Assembly: GCA_003150315.1 (NCBI GenBank)
Contig: QAML01000101.1
Coordinates: 68,623 to 103,832, forward strand
Direction: 5' to 3'
DNA length: 35,210 nt
From: Prevotellaceae bacterium
GTDB taxonomy: Bacteria; Bacteroidota; Bacteroidia; Bacteroidales; Bacteroidaceae
The translations under genes were made by a program, and so were the position numbers. This document shows, piece after piece, positions 25,711 through 32,437 of the stretch. The notes below the pieces were generated by a model. The model was not told the DNA's origin, did no database searches, and saw nothing but the letters and a program-made list of their open reading frames with translations. Numbering within the stretch: position 1 is the first letter of the stretch; each line of letters starts with the position of its first letter.

Positions 25711-25778
25711 TTTTAAAATACAAGCCATATATTTTAAAATACAAGGCACTTATTTTAAAATATGTGCCTTGTATTTTT
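25711..25778 (+). repeat. Intergenic AAGGC-box palindromic repeat, copy 7
   Basis: A shorter copy with two left boxes and one right box (AAGCC, AAGGC, inversion, GCCTT) followed by a T-run. The outer fourth box present in other copies is missing. Confidence 0.9.
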
Positions 25779-25869
25779 GCTCTGTTCAAATGTCGGAAAA
25801 TTAGGGAGTTATAAAGTCTGCAAAAATGCCTTGATTTTTTGCTTCTGTTTCTTTCGATGACAGACAATC

Positions 25870-26460
25870 TCAGAACGTTTTCAGCAGAGAATATAGTCTT
25901 TGTACCGGGAGTCCCATTACGTTAAAAAAACTTCCCTCTATTTCCGTAACACCAATCATCCCTATCCATTCCTGAATACCATAAGCTCCGGCTTTGTCAT
26001 ACGGTTGGTATTTTTCGATGTAATAGTCTATCTCTTTTTCAGACAGTGGTGCTATGGTTACATGACTGATAGCTGCGAAAGTTTCTTCCCGTTCCTTTGA
26101 CAAGACTGTTACTCCTGTTATCACTTGGTGTTTCCTGCCCGAAAGAAGATTCAACATTTTTACGGCTTCTTCCTTGTCTTGGGGTTTGCCTAATATTTTA
26201 TTTTCTACCGAAACCACGGTGTCTGCCGTTATAATAAGTTCGTTGCCGGACATATCTTTTTTATAAGCTGCGGCTTTTTGGCGTGAAATGAATTGCGGTA
26301 TTTCCACTGCATCCATGTCTGTTGGATAACTTTCATCAATGCCTTTTATAACCTTTACCTCATAGTCTATTCCTATGGCGGAAAGTAGTTCCTTGCGACG
26401 GGGAGAGCCACTGGCAAGTATGACTGAATATTTTTTTAGATTGTCAAAGGGCGTTACCAT
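25870..26460 (-). CDS. maf: Maf-family nucleotide pyrophosphatase
   Basis: A 196-residue Maf/HAM1-like protein that hydrolyses non-canonical or canonical nucleoside triphosphates (dTTP, UTP, or modified pyrimidines) to monophosphates. The family start VILASGSPRRKELLSAIGI contains the phosphate-binding SxSPRR loop. ITADTVVSVENKILGKP carries the catalytic ADT motif, and GYxIQEW-like AYGIQEWIGMIGVTEIEGSFFNVMGLP closes the protein. It overlaps the KdsC-like gene by seven bases and is the last gene of a four-gene minus-strand operon. Confidence 0.94.
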   Translation of the reverse strand: MVTPFDNLKKYSVILASGSPRRKELLSAIGIDYEVKVIKGIDESYPTDMDAVEIPQFISRQKAAAYKKDMSGNELIITADTVVSVENKILGKPQDKEEAVKMLNLLSGRKHQVITGVTVLSKEREETFAAISHVTIAPLSEKEIDYYIEKYQPYDKAGAYGIQEWIGMIGVTEIEGSFFNVMGLPVQRLYSLLKTF

Positions 26461-26972
26461 CCGAAAGCTTTTTTGTCAAACATCCATTTGCCTTGTGCAC
26501 GCATCACAGTTTCCACAACATCTCTCACGCATCCGTCTCCGCCTGTATGACATGATATGTATTTAGAGATTTGCTTTATTTCCACCACGGCATCTGCCGG
26601 GCAACAGGGGCACCCTGTGATTTGCATTATTTCATAATCGGGAATGTCGTCGCCCATATATAATATTTCTTCCGGCTTGAGATTGTTCTTTTTTGCCCAA
26701 TCTTGGAAAATATCTATTTTAATCTGTGCAGCAAGAAAAACATCTTCAATGCCGAGTTTGTTGTATCTTATTTTAATTGATTCTGTGCGTGCACCGGTAA
26801 TTATTGCGATTTTTAGCCCTTGCTTCACTGCGTATTGAAGAGCATATCCATCTTTTGTGTTCACGGTTCGTGCCGGTTCTCCTGAGGCATCAAGATTAAT
26901 AGTTTGCCTGCTTAGTACGCCGTCAACGTCAAATACGAGTGCTTTGATTTTGTTCAAATCGTAGTTTATCAT
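26454..26972 (-). CDS. KdsC-like HAD phosphatase (KDO-8-phosphate phosphatase type)
   Basis: A 172-residue C0-type HAD hydrolase without a cap, as in 3-deoxy-D-manno-octulosonate 8-phosphate phosphatase of lipopolysaccharide synthesis. Motif I is LVFDVDGVL with Asp15 (nucleophile) and Asp17. Motif II is IITGA. Motif IV is YMGDDIPDYE with Asp108-Asp109. The late CPADAVVEIKQ segment and the final glycine-rich HTGGDGCVRDVVE region are typical of KdsC. It overlaps maf by 7 bp and the DUF2520 gene by 44 bp. A related sugar-phosphate or nucleotide substrate is possible. Confidence 0.9.
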   Translation of the reverse strand: MINYDLNKIKALVFDVDGVLSRQTINLDASGEPARTVNTKDGYALQYAVKQGLKIAIITGARTESIKIRYNKLGIEDVFLAAQIKIDIFQDWAKKNNLKPEEILYMGDDIPDYEIMQITGCPCCPADAVVEIKQISKYISCHTGGDGCVRDVVETVMRAQGKWMFDKKAFGW

Positions 26973-27765
26973 TTTTATCTTCTATTTTTATTGCGGTTTC
27001 ATGTATGCTGCGGCTCATGCAGCGGTATATATCAAGTTTGGCACCTTGCAACATGCTTTCTTGCATTGCCATAACGTTTTTGTCATATCTCACGGCAGGT
27101 CCTGTTTGTGCTTCTTCGGGCGATAAGTCGTGTGTTTTTCTGCAAGTTTCATCAATCAATGGTAACATGGCATCAAAACTTACTCCTGATTCGTTCAACA
27201 GTTGTTTGGCGCAAGCATAACAATGGTTTGTAAAATTAGATGCAAAGACTGCGGCGAGGTGCATCTTTTTTCTGTGTTCCGAATCTAAGATTGTAGCTTT
27301 GTGTCGAGATATGTTTTCTGCCACGTTAAGTAGCAGTGAAGTCGTTTCTGCATTGTTGCCCTCGACAAAAAGGGGAACGTTGCTAAAATCTAGTTTGCGT
27401 TTTATGCTGAAAGATTGAAGAGGGTAGAGTACTCCGTAGTTATCGGTTTTGTCTTTGAATATATCTATGGAAACACTCCCTGCTGTATGAACAATTAAGG
27501 AGTGTTTTGCATGAATACGTATCTTTTCAAAGACATCGGCGATGGCATCGTCTTTTACTGAAATAAAAAACAAATTTGCCGATTCGATTATATTATCCAA
27601 ACTGTCGAAAGCACGGCAATTTAGTACTTCTGCCAGTGCTTCTGCTTTAGTTTTATGGCGACTATAAACACCTATGGGAATATAATTCGCTTTTTTTAGA
27701 GCTTGCGAAAGATGCCAGGCAACATTACCAGCACCAATCATAAAAAAAGTTTTACATTGGTTCAT
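26929..27765 (-). CDS. Rossmann-fold / DUF2520 putative oxidoreductase
   Basis: A 278-residue protein resembling the F420/NADP-oxidoreductase and ProC-like dehydrogenases. The N-terminal Rossmann domain has the dinucleotide loop FMIGAGNVAWHLSQAL and a second strand ending VYSRHKTKAE that suits NADP. The C-terminal half is the helical DUF2520 domain, with HLAAVFASNFTNHCYACA and LSPEEAQTGPAVRYD. The substrate is unknown. It overlaps the phosphatase gene downstream by 44 bp and lies three bases after the nitroreductase gene, so the four genes are translated together. Confidence 0.88.
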   Translation of the reverse strand: MNQCKTFFMIGAGNVAWHLSQALKKANYIPIGVYSRHKTKAEALAEVLNCRAFDSLDNIIESANLFFISVKDDAIADVFEKIRIHAKHSLIVHTAGSVSIDIFKDKTDNYGVLYPLQSFSIKRKLDFSNVPLFVEGNNAETTSLLLNVAENISRHKATILDSEHRKKMHLAAVFASNFTNHCYACAKQLLNESGVSFDAMLPLIDETCRKTHDLSPEEAQTGPAVRYDKNVMAMQESMLQGAKLDIYRCMSRSIHETAIKIEDKNDKLRFEQNQSTRI

Positions 27766-27768
27766 GGC

Positions 27769-28311
27769 TCAAAATTTGTCAACATGAACTTTCTCCCATT
27801 TCAAATCTTCGTCATTATAGGCAGGAAGCTCTGCGGCTTTGTGTCCGATAGCAATGATTGAAAGAACGTTTATATCGTTGGGAATATTTAATATGCTTCT
27901 TACTATTTCTTCTGCACTTGTTCCGTCGGGGAAAGAGCGAAGTCTTATTTGTATCCAGCAAGCTCCGAGATTCAGAGCTTGAGCTTGCAGGAGAATCATG
28001 CTTGAAGCGATTGATGCGTCTTCAATCCATGTGTCGGAAAGGTTGGAATCTGCTAAAACTACTACAGCAAGTGCGGCATGCTTCAAAGGTTGTGCTCCCG
28101 AAGGTTTGCATTCTGAAAGGCGGGATAAATCGTCTTTGTTATCTACAAGTATATATTGCAGTGGTTGTCTGTTTCTTGAACTTGGTGCTAAAAGCGGAAC
28201 TTTCATCAAATCAACAACTTCTTCCTGAGTTAAAGCTTGCTCTGTGAACTTTCTGATGGTTCTCCGCTTTTTTACTAAGTCAAGGAATGACAAATTATTT
28301 TCTGTTTGCAT
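27769..28311 (-). CDS. Nitroreductase-family FMN oxidoreductase
   Basis: A 180-residue nitroreductase-fold flavoprotein. FLDLVKKRRTIRKFTEQAL is the family's N-terminal FMN-phosphate motif, and LLAPSSRNRQPLQYILV is the second FMN-binding segment. SSMILLQAQALNLGACWIQIR and the final ILSIIAIGHKAAELP strand complete the fold. The natural substrate is unknown. An upstream ATG at 28326 exists, but it would leave only about ten bases of leader after the predicted promoter, so I prefer 28311 (MQTENNLSF). It heads the operon with the DUF2520, KdsC-like and Maf genes. Confidence 0.9.
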   Translation of the reverse strand: MQTENNLSFLDLVKKRRTIRKFTEQALTQEEVVDLMKVPLLAPSSRNRQPLQYILVDNKDDLSRLSECKPSGAQPLKHAALAVVVLADSNLSDTWIEDASIASSMILLQAQALNLGACWIQIRLRSFPDGTSAEEIVRSILNIPNDINVLSIIAIGHKAAELPAYNDEDLKWEKVHVDKF

Positions 28312-28341
28312 AATGGTAAGCAACAATTTTTATGTATGTAG

Positions 28342-28349
28342 CAAAATTA
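28342..28349 (-). promoter_or_regulatory. Putative -7 box of the nitroreductase-maf operon
   Basis: The minus strand reads TAATTTTG, an exact TAnnTTTG match. Transcription would start near 28335, which favours the internal start at 28311. Confidence 0.5.
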
Positions 28350-28509
28350 GCCATAATAACTGTATTACCAAAGTGAAAGGTAGAGCAAAAAGTAAACTGC
28401 GGAAGCCAATAAACAAATGCAGTGTGAAAGAAGATTGCAAATGCGAAGCAGATATTCGACAAACAGGCATAAAACAAAAACAAATAAACCTTTGTTTGGC
28501 TAAAATCTT

Positions 28510-28517
28510 TACCTTTG
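28510..28517 (+). promoter_or_regulatory. Putative -7 box of the proCBA operon
   Basis: TACCTTTG matches TAnnTTTG, 24 bp before the proC start. A TTG at 28492-28494 lies 15 bp upstream, slightly short for a -33 element. Confidence 0.5.
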
Positions 28518-28540
28518 TCTTGTAGTTAAGTTATAAAAGC

Positions 28541-29311
28541 ATGAGAATATCAATAATAGGCGCAGGAAATATGGGCATGGCTATAGCCTGCGGATTGGCA
28601 AAAGATAAAAATATAGAATTAAAAGTTTCAAACCCCACCAAAGGAAAATTGGAAACTCTGAAGAGGATTCTTCCGGATGTTTCTGTAACAACAGATAACT
28701 GCGAAGCTGCCACGTGGGGAGATATTATAATTCTTGCTGTAAAGCCGTGGGTGATGCAAACTGTGGTGTCTGAAATAAAAACATGTTTGAATTCAGACAA
28801 GCAATTAGTATCAATTGCTGCCGGTATAGGCACGGAGAAAATCTTATCATGGCTTGATGATACGTGTATGCCTGTTTATTATGTAATTCCTAATACGGCT
28901 ATAAGCATAGGAGAAAGTATGACCTTTATAGCTCATAGCAATGCAGAAGAAAGTGAACTTGCAGAGGTCGTCTCTTTGTTTGGAAAAATGGGAAGAGTAA
29001 TGCTCGTAGAAGAAAAGAAAATACCGGCTTGCATGGCACTTGCTTCGTGTGGTATTGCCTATGCAATGAGATATGTGAGAGCAAATATGGAAGGAGCCAT
29101 AGAGCTTGGCTTAAAGCCTGCAAAAGCTCTTGAAATAATAGAGCAGACAATTGTTGGTGCTGCCAAATTACTTGAAAAATCAGGAAATCATCCGGAGGCA
29201 GAGATAGACAAGGTTACAACTCCCGGCGGATTGACAATAAAAGGACTTAACGCATTAGAAGAAAATGGATTTACCACAGCAGTAATCAAAGCATTGAAAG
29301 CATCTGTATGA
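28541..29311 (+). CDS. proC: Pyrroline-5-carboxylate reductase
   Basis: The last step of proline synthesis: reduction of 1-pyrroline-5-carboxylate to proline with NAD(P)H, in the cytoplasm. The 256-residue protein begins with the Rossmann loop MRISIIGAGNMGMAIACGL. AVKPWVMQTVVSEI, AGIGTEKILSWL and PNTAISIGESMT follow in family order. The C-terminal signature is TTPGGLTIKGLNALEENGF, the ProC-specific motif region. Its stop overlaps the proB start as ATGA, so translation is coupled. Confidence 0.96.
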   Translation: MRISIIGAGNMGMAIACGLAKDKNIELKVSNPTKGKLETLKRILPDVSVTTDNCEAATWGDIIILAVKPWVMQTVVSEIKTCLNSDKQLVSIAAGIGTEKILSWLDDTCMPVYYVIPNTAISIGESMTFIAHSNAEESELAEVVSLFGKMGRVMLVEEKKIPACMALASCGIAYAMRYVRANMEGAIELGLKPAKALEIIEQTIVGAAKLLEKSGNHPEAEIDKVTTPGGLTIKGLNALEENGFTTAVIKALKASV

Positions 29312-30087
29312 AGAGAATTGTAGTAAAAATAGGGACAAACGTAATTACGCGGCACGACGGTAATCTTGATATTACCCAAATGTCTTCTTTGGTTGATCAG
29401 ATAGCTGAAGTATATAATTCCGATAACGAAGTAATAATAGTAAGTTCCGGTGCTGTGGCGTGTGGAAGAAGTTTGATTCATGAAAACAAGGAAGAGCTTG
29501 ACAGTCTTGACCAAAGACAATTGTTTTCGGCTGTAGGGCAGGCAAAACTAATAGACCTATATTATACTTTGTTTCGTGAACATGGGATAACGGTGGGGCA
29601 GGTTTTGACAACAAAGGAAAGTTTGTCAGGTAAAAAGCAAATGGCAAATCAGTATAATTGTATGAATGTAATGCTTCGTAACAGAATAATTCCGATTATC
29701 AACGAAAATGATACTATAGCCATAACCGAATTGATGTTTACGGATAATGACGAACTTGCGGGACTTGTAGCAAAAATGATGAATGCCAATATGCTTATGC
29801 TTCTAACAAATGTAGATGGTATATTCGGAACAAAAGAAGACGGAACACTTGATTCCAAAAATCTGATTCGCGAGGTACGGAATGGCGATGACGTTGAAAA
29901 ATATATACAGAAAAAGAAATCCTCAAGAGGTCGTGGCGGAATGCTTTCAAAAGAAAGCATTGCTGTTAAATCGTCAGAGAGTGGAATAGAAACTTTTATT
30001 GCCAACGGAAGACGAAGAAATATAATTTGTGATTTACTACAAAGACCATCAGAAACTCCCTCTACACATTTTATTCCAAATAAATGA
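29308..30087 (+). CDS. proB: Glutamate 5-kinase, short form without PUA domain
   Basis: The first and feedback-controlled step of proline synthesis: phosphorylation of glutamate. The 259 residues form only the amino acid kinase domain: KRIVVKIGTNVITR, IIVSSGAVACG, then NENDTIAITELMFTDNDELAGLVAKMM and the motif RGRGGMLSKESIAVKSSESG. The C-terminal PUA domain of the 367-residue E. coli enzyme is absent; the stop is clean, not a frameshift into PUA-like sequence, because proA overlaps it directly. It overlaps proC (ATGA) and proA (ATGA). Confidence 0.95.
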   Translation: MKRIVVKIGTNVITRHDGNLDITQMSSLVDQIAEVYNSDNEVIIVSSGAVACGRSLIHENKEELDSLDQRQLFSAVGQAKLIDLYYTLFREHGITVGQVLTTKESLSGKKQMANQYNCMNVMLRNRIIPIINENDTIAITELMFTDNDELAGLVAKMMNANMLMLLTNVDGIFGTKEDGTLDSKNLIREVRNGDDVEKYIQKKKSSRGRGGMLSKESIAVKSSESGIETFIANGRRRNIICDLLQRPSETPSTHFIPNK

Positions 30088-31331
30088 TGATAGCCGAACT
30101 ACTTGAAAAAGCAAAGAATGCTTCGGAACAACTTAAGATGTTGTCTCCGGATGTTATAAACAAAATACTTTTAGATATTGCCGATTTATGTGATTCAAAT
30201 CAATCTTTTCTTTTAAAAGAGAATGAAAAAGACCTTGCTCTTATGGACAAGAAAAATCCTCTTTATGATAGACTTGAGCTTACAAACAAACGTTTGGATG
30301 ATATTTCGTCGCAAATAAGAAAGCTGGTAGAATTACCTTCGCCGCTAAACAGGGTTTTATCTCGTGAGGTTCGTCCAAATGGTCTCGATATTTCCAAAAT
30401 AAGCGTTCCGTTTGGAGTAATAGGAATTATATATGAGGCAAGACCAAATGTTACTTTTGATGTTTCTGCGATATGTTTGAAGTCGGGTAACGTTTGTGTG
30501 CTAAAGGGCAGCCATAATGCAGACAATTCTAATCAGGCTATTGTTTCTTTGATTCACGAAGCTCTGGAAAAGAACGGAGTTCTTGCAAATGCCGTAACTC
30601 TTCTTCCGTCTTCGCATGAAGTAACTGCGGAATTGCTAAAGGCGGAAAAGTATGTGGATTTGATTATCCCTCGTGGTGGTAGGGGACTTATTGATTATGT
30701 AAGACACAACGCCACGGTAAATGTAATAGAAACAGGAGCCGGAACTTGTCATATATATATGGATAAGTATGGAGACAAGAATAAAGCGGCTGCTATAATA
30801 TATAATGCCAAAACGAGACGTGTCAGTGTTTGCAATGCTTTGGATTGTTTACTTATAGATGAGTCAAGATTGCGAGACTTAGCAGATTTGTGCAAACCTA
30901 TGGAGGATAAGGACGTTGTTATTTATGCGGACGAACAGGCTTATCATGCTCTAAAAGGAAAGTACAATGATTCTCTGCTTCACCATGCTGCTTCTGATAG
31001 CTATGGTAAAGAATATCTTGATTATGCAATGTCTGTGAAAACTGTTAATGGGGTAGAAGAGGCGGTTGAGCATATACGTCTTTACGGGTCGGGTCATAGT
31101 GAATCTATAATAACGGAAGATAAAAACAGAGGAGATTTCTTTTTATCGGCTGTGGATGCGGCTTGTGTATATCTTAATGCTCCAACTTCTTTTTCGGATG
31201 GGGCGCAATTCGGATTAGGAGCAGAGATAGGCATTTCTACTCAAAAACTACATGCAAGAGGACCTATGGGACTTGAAGAATTAACTACATATAAGTGGGT
31301 TATTCGCGGAGACGGTCAAATACGTCCTTAA
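30084..31331 (+). CDS. proA: Gamma-glutamyl phosphate reductase
   Basis: The second step of proline synthesis: NADPH-dependent reduction of gamma-glutamyl phosphate to the semialdehyde. The 415 residues follow the aldehyde-dehydrogenase-like ProA plan: PFGVIGIIYEARPNVTFDVSAI, CLKSGNVCVLKGSHNADNSN in part, IPRGGRGLIDYV, and the catalytic cysteine Cys250 in VSVCNALDCLL. GRDGQFGLGAEIGIST-like DGAQFGLGAEIGISTQKLHARGPMG lies near the end. A second ATG lies at codon 2, so the start could be either 30084 or 30087. With proC and proB it gives the whole route from glutamate. Confidence 0.96.
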   Translation: MMIAELLEKAKNASEQLKMLSPDVINKILLDIADLCDSNQSFLLKENEKDLALMDKKNPLYDRLELTNKRLDDISSQIRKLVELPSPLNRVLSREVRPNGLDISKISVPFGVIGIIYEARPNVTFDVSAICLKSGNVCVLKGSHNADNSNQAIVSLIHEALEKNGVLANAVTLLPSSHEVTAELLKAEKYVDLIIPRGGRGLIDYVRHNATVNVIETGAGTCHIYMDKYGDKNKAAAIIYNAKTRRVSVCNALDCLLIDESRLRDLADLCKPMEDKDVVIYADEQAYHALKGKYNDSLLHHAASDSYGKEYLDYAMSVKTVNGVEEAVEHIRLYGSGHSESIITEDKNRGDFFLSAVDAACVYLNAPTSFSDGAQFGLGAEIGISTQKLHARGPMGLEELTTYKWVIRGDGQIRP

Positions 31332-31348
31332 AGTTTCTTTTTGTGTAT

Positions 31349-31388
31349 ATCATACCTCTTATTACAAATGTGGTATGATGCCTTTTTC
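31349..31388 (+). terminator. Likely terminator after proA
   Basis: An 8-bp stem (31349-31356 with 31372-31379) with a 15-nt loop is followed by GCC and a T-run. It is weaker than those after rpsA and rpsP but is correctly placed before the queD promoter. Confidence 0.6.
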
Positions 31389-31401
31389 TTGTGTTCTTAC
31401 A

Positions 31402-31430
31402 TTGGAATCGAGATTTATTTCATAAATTTG
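31402..31430 (+). promoter_or_regulatory. Putative promoter of queD-queE
   Basis: TTG at 31402-31404 and TAAATTTG at 31423-31430 are separated by 18 bp, the best -33/-7 pair in the window. It lies 34 bp before the queD start. No preQ1 riboswitch fold is apparent in the leader. Confidence 0.55.
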
Positions 31431-31463
31431 TTTCTTTAAGTAGTATAACAAGGAAATATCAAA

Positions 31464-31817
31464 ATGTATTACGTAAAGAAACGTTTGGAAGTTGCCATGG
31501 CGCATCAACTTACTTTGCCCTATGAAAGCAAGTGTACACGTCTTCATGGTCATAATGCGATAATAACTGTTTATTGCTGTTCGGAAAAGTTGAACGAAAG
31601 CGGGATGGTTGTTGATTTCAAAAAAATAAAAAACATTGTAGAGGATATGCTTGATCATCGTGTGGTAAACGATATTGTTACGTTTAATCCGACTGCAGAA
31701 AATCTGGCAAAATATATATGCGAGAGTATTGATAAGTGTTATAAAGTAACATTTCAAGAAACCGAGGGTAATGTTGCTTGTTATATTAAGGACTCTGCAA
31801 AAGATGTGGAATTTTGA
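31464..31817 (+). CDS. queD: 6-carboxytetrahydropterin synthase
   Basis: A 117-residue T-fold enzyme of the PTPS family that makes 6-carboxy-5,6,7,8-tetrahydropterin from dihydroneopterin triphosphate, the first dedicated step to queuosine. The zinc histidines are His14 (MAHQL), His28 and His30 (LHGHN), and the active-site cysteine is Cys24 (KCTRLHGH). GMVVDFKKIK and LDHRVVND carry the other family positions, and PTAENLAKYI holds the substrate-binding glutamate. Twelve bases separate it from queE, the next pathway step, which supports QueD over a biopterin-type role. Confidence 0.94.
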   Translation: MYYVKKRLEVAMAHQLTLPYESKCTRLHGHNAIITVYCCSEKLNESGMVVDFKKIKNIVEDMLDHRVVNDIVTFNPTAENLAKYICESIDKCYKVTFQETEGNVACYIKDSAKDVEF

Positions 31818-31829
31818 AATAAGATAAAT

Positions 31830-32402
31830 ATGAGTAAATTCTATAAGGTAAACGATATTTTCTATACTCTCCAAGGTGAAGGGTTTTATACTGGTGTTCC
31901 TGCCATTTTTATACGTTTTGCAGAATGTAATTTAAGATGTGATTTTTGCGACACGGACTTTAAGGAAAGTTTGGAAATGACATTAGGAGATTTGGAAATG
32001 ACACTTGCACAGTATCCTGCCAAACATGTGGTTCTTACAGGTGGAGAGCCTTCTTTGCAAACAGATGAGGAACTATTGCAAATGCTTCATGCCGAAGGAT
32101 ATTATGTACAAATAGAAACGAACGGCACAAATGAGTTGCCTGAAAACATAGATTGGATAACAATGTCGCCCAAGTCATTGAATCCGAAGTTAAAAGAGTG
32201 CGATGAATTGAAAGTTATTTATGAAGGGCAGCCTTTGGAGAAATATTTTGCAATAAAGGCAAAGCATTATTTCCTGCAACCGTGTTCAAGTGGAGATGTA
32301 AAGAATGATGGAGAAATAACCCATGCCACAGTAAATGTATGTTTGAAAGATCCTCGTTGGAGATTGTCTTTACAGACTCAAAACTATATCGGTATTAAAT
32401 AG
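31830..32402 (+). CDS. queE: 7-carboxy-7-deazaguanine synthase (radical SAM)
   Basis: A 190-residue radical SAM enzyme converting 6-carboxytetrahydropterin to 7-carboxy-7-deazaguanine. YTLQGEGFYTGVPAIFIRF is the QueE opening, and the cluster motif is CNLRCDFC (Cys33, Cys37, Cys40; CxxxCxxC). VVLTGGEPSLQ is the SAM-binding GGE motif, and IETNGT the next strand. MSPKSLNPKL is also family-typical. It follows queD by 12 bp. queC and queF are not in this window. Confidence 0.95.
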   Translation: MSKFYKVNDIFYTLQGEGFYTGVPAIFIRFAECNLRCDFCDTDFKESLEMTLGDLEMTLAQYPAKHVVLTGGEPSLQTDEELLQMLHAEGYYVQIETNGTNELPENIDWITMSPKSLNPKLKECDELKVIYEGQPLEKYFAIKAKHYFLQPCSSGDVKNDGEITHATVNVCLKDPRWRLSLQTQNYIGIK

Positions 32403-32437
32403 TCGTTACGAGGTTAGACAAATAAAGAATCGAGGAT

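Larger units (their letters stand above)
25436..25869. other. 434-bp convergent intergenic region, rpsA to maf
   Basis: It holds the rpsA terminator, about 200 bp of AT-rich sequence without a gene, repeat copy 7 (25711-25778), and about 90 bp up to the maf stop. A short GCAAAAA/TTTTTGC inverted pair near 25820-25842 could be a weak terminator for the maf operon. Confidence 0.6.

Noticed and set aside
3817..25778. A dispersed or degenerate CRISPR-like repeat set
   Set aside because: The repeats are kilobases apart, with no unique spacers of regular length and no cas genes; box phasing is internal to each element.
25661..25867. Small protein with 7-residue repeats (YFKISAL/YFKIYGL) on the minus strand
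   Set aside because: The periodic peptide is a by-product of the 21-bp repeat units of copy 7 being a multiple of three. The other copies do not keep one frame and there are no initiation signals.
28244..28525. 93-residue plus-strand frame upstream of proC
   Set aside because: It overlaps the nitroreductase gene and its promoter antisense, has no family resemblance and has unusual composition.
31332..31463. preQ1 riboswitch before queD
   Set aside because: No preQ1 aptamer-like hairpin with an A-rich tail is visible; the region is explained by a terminator and a promoter.
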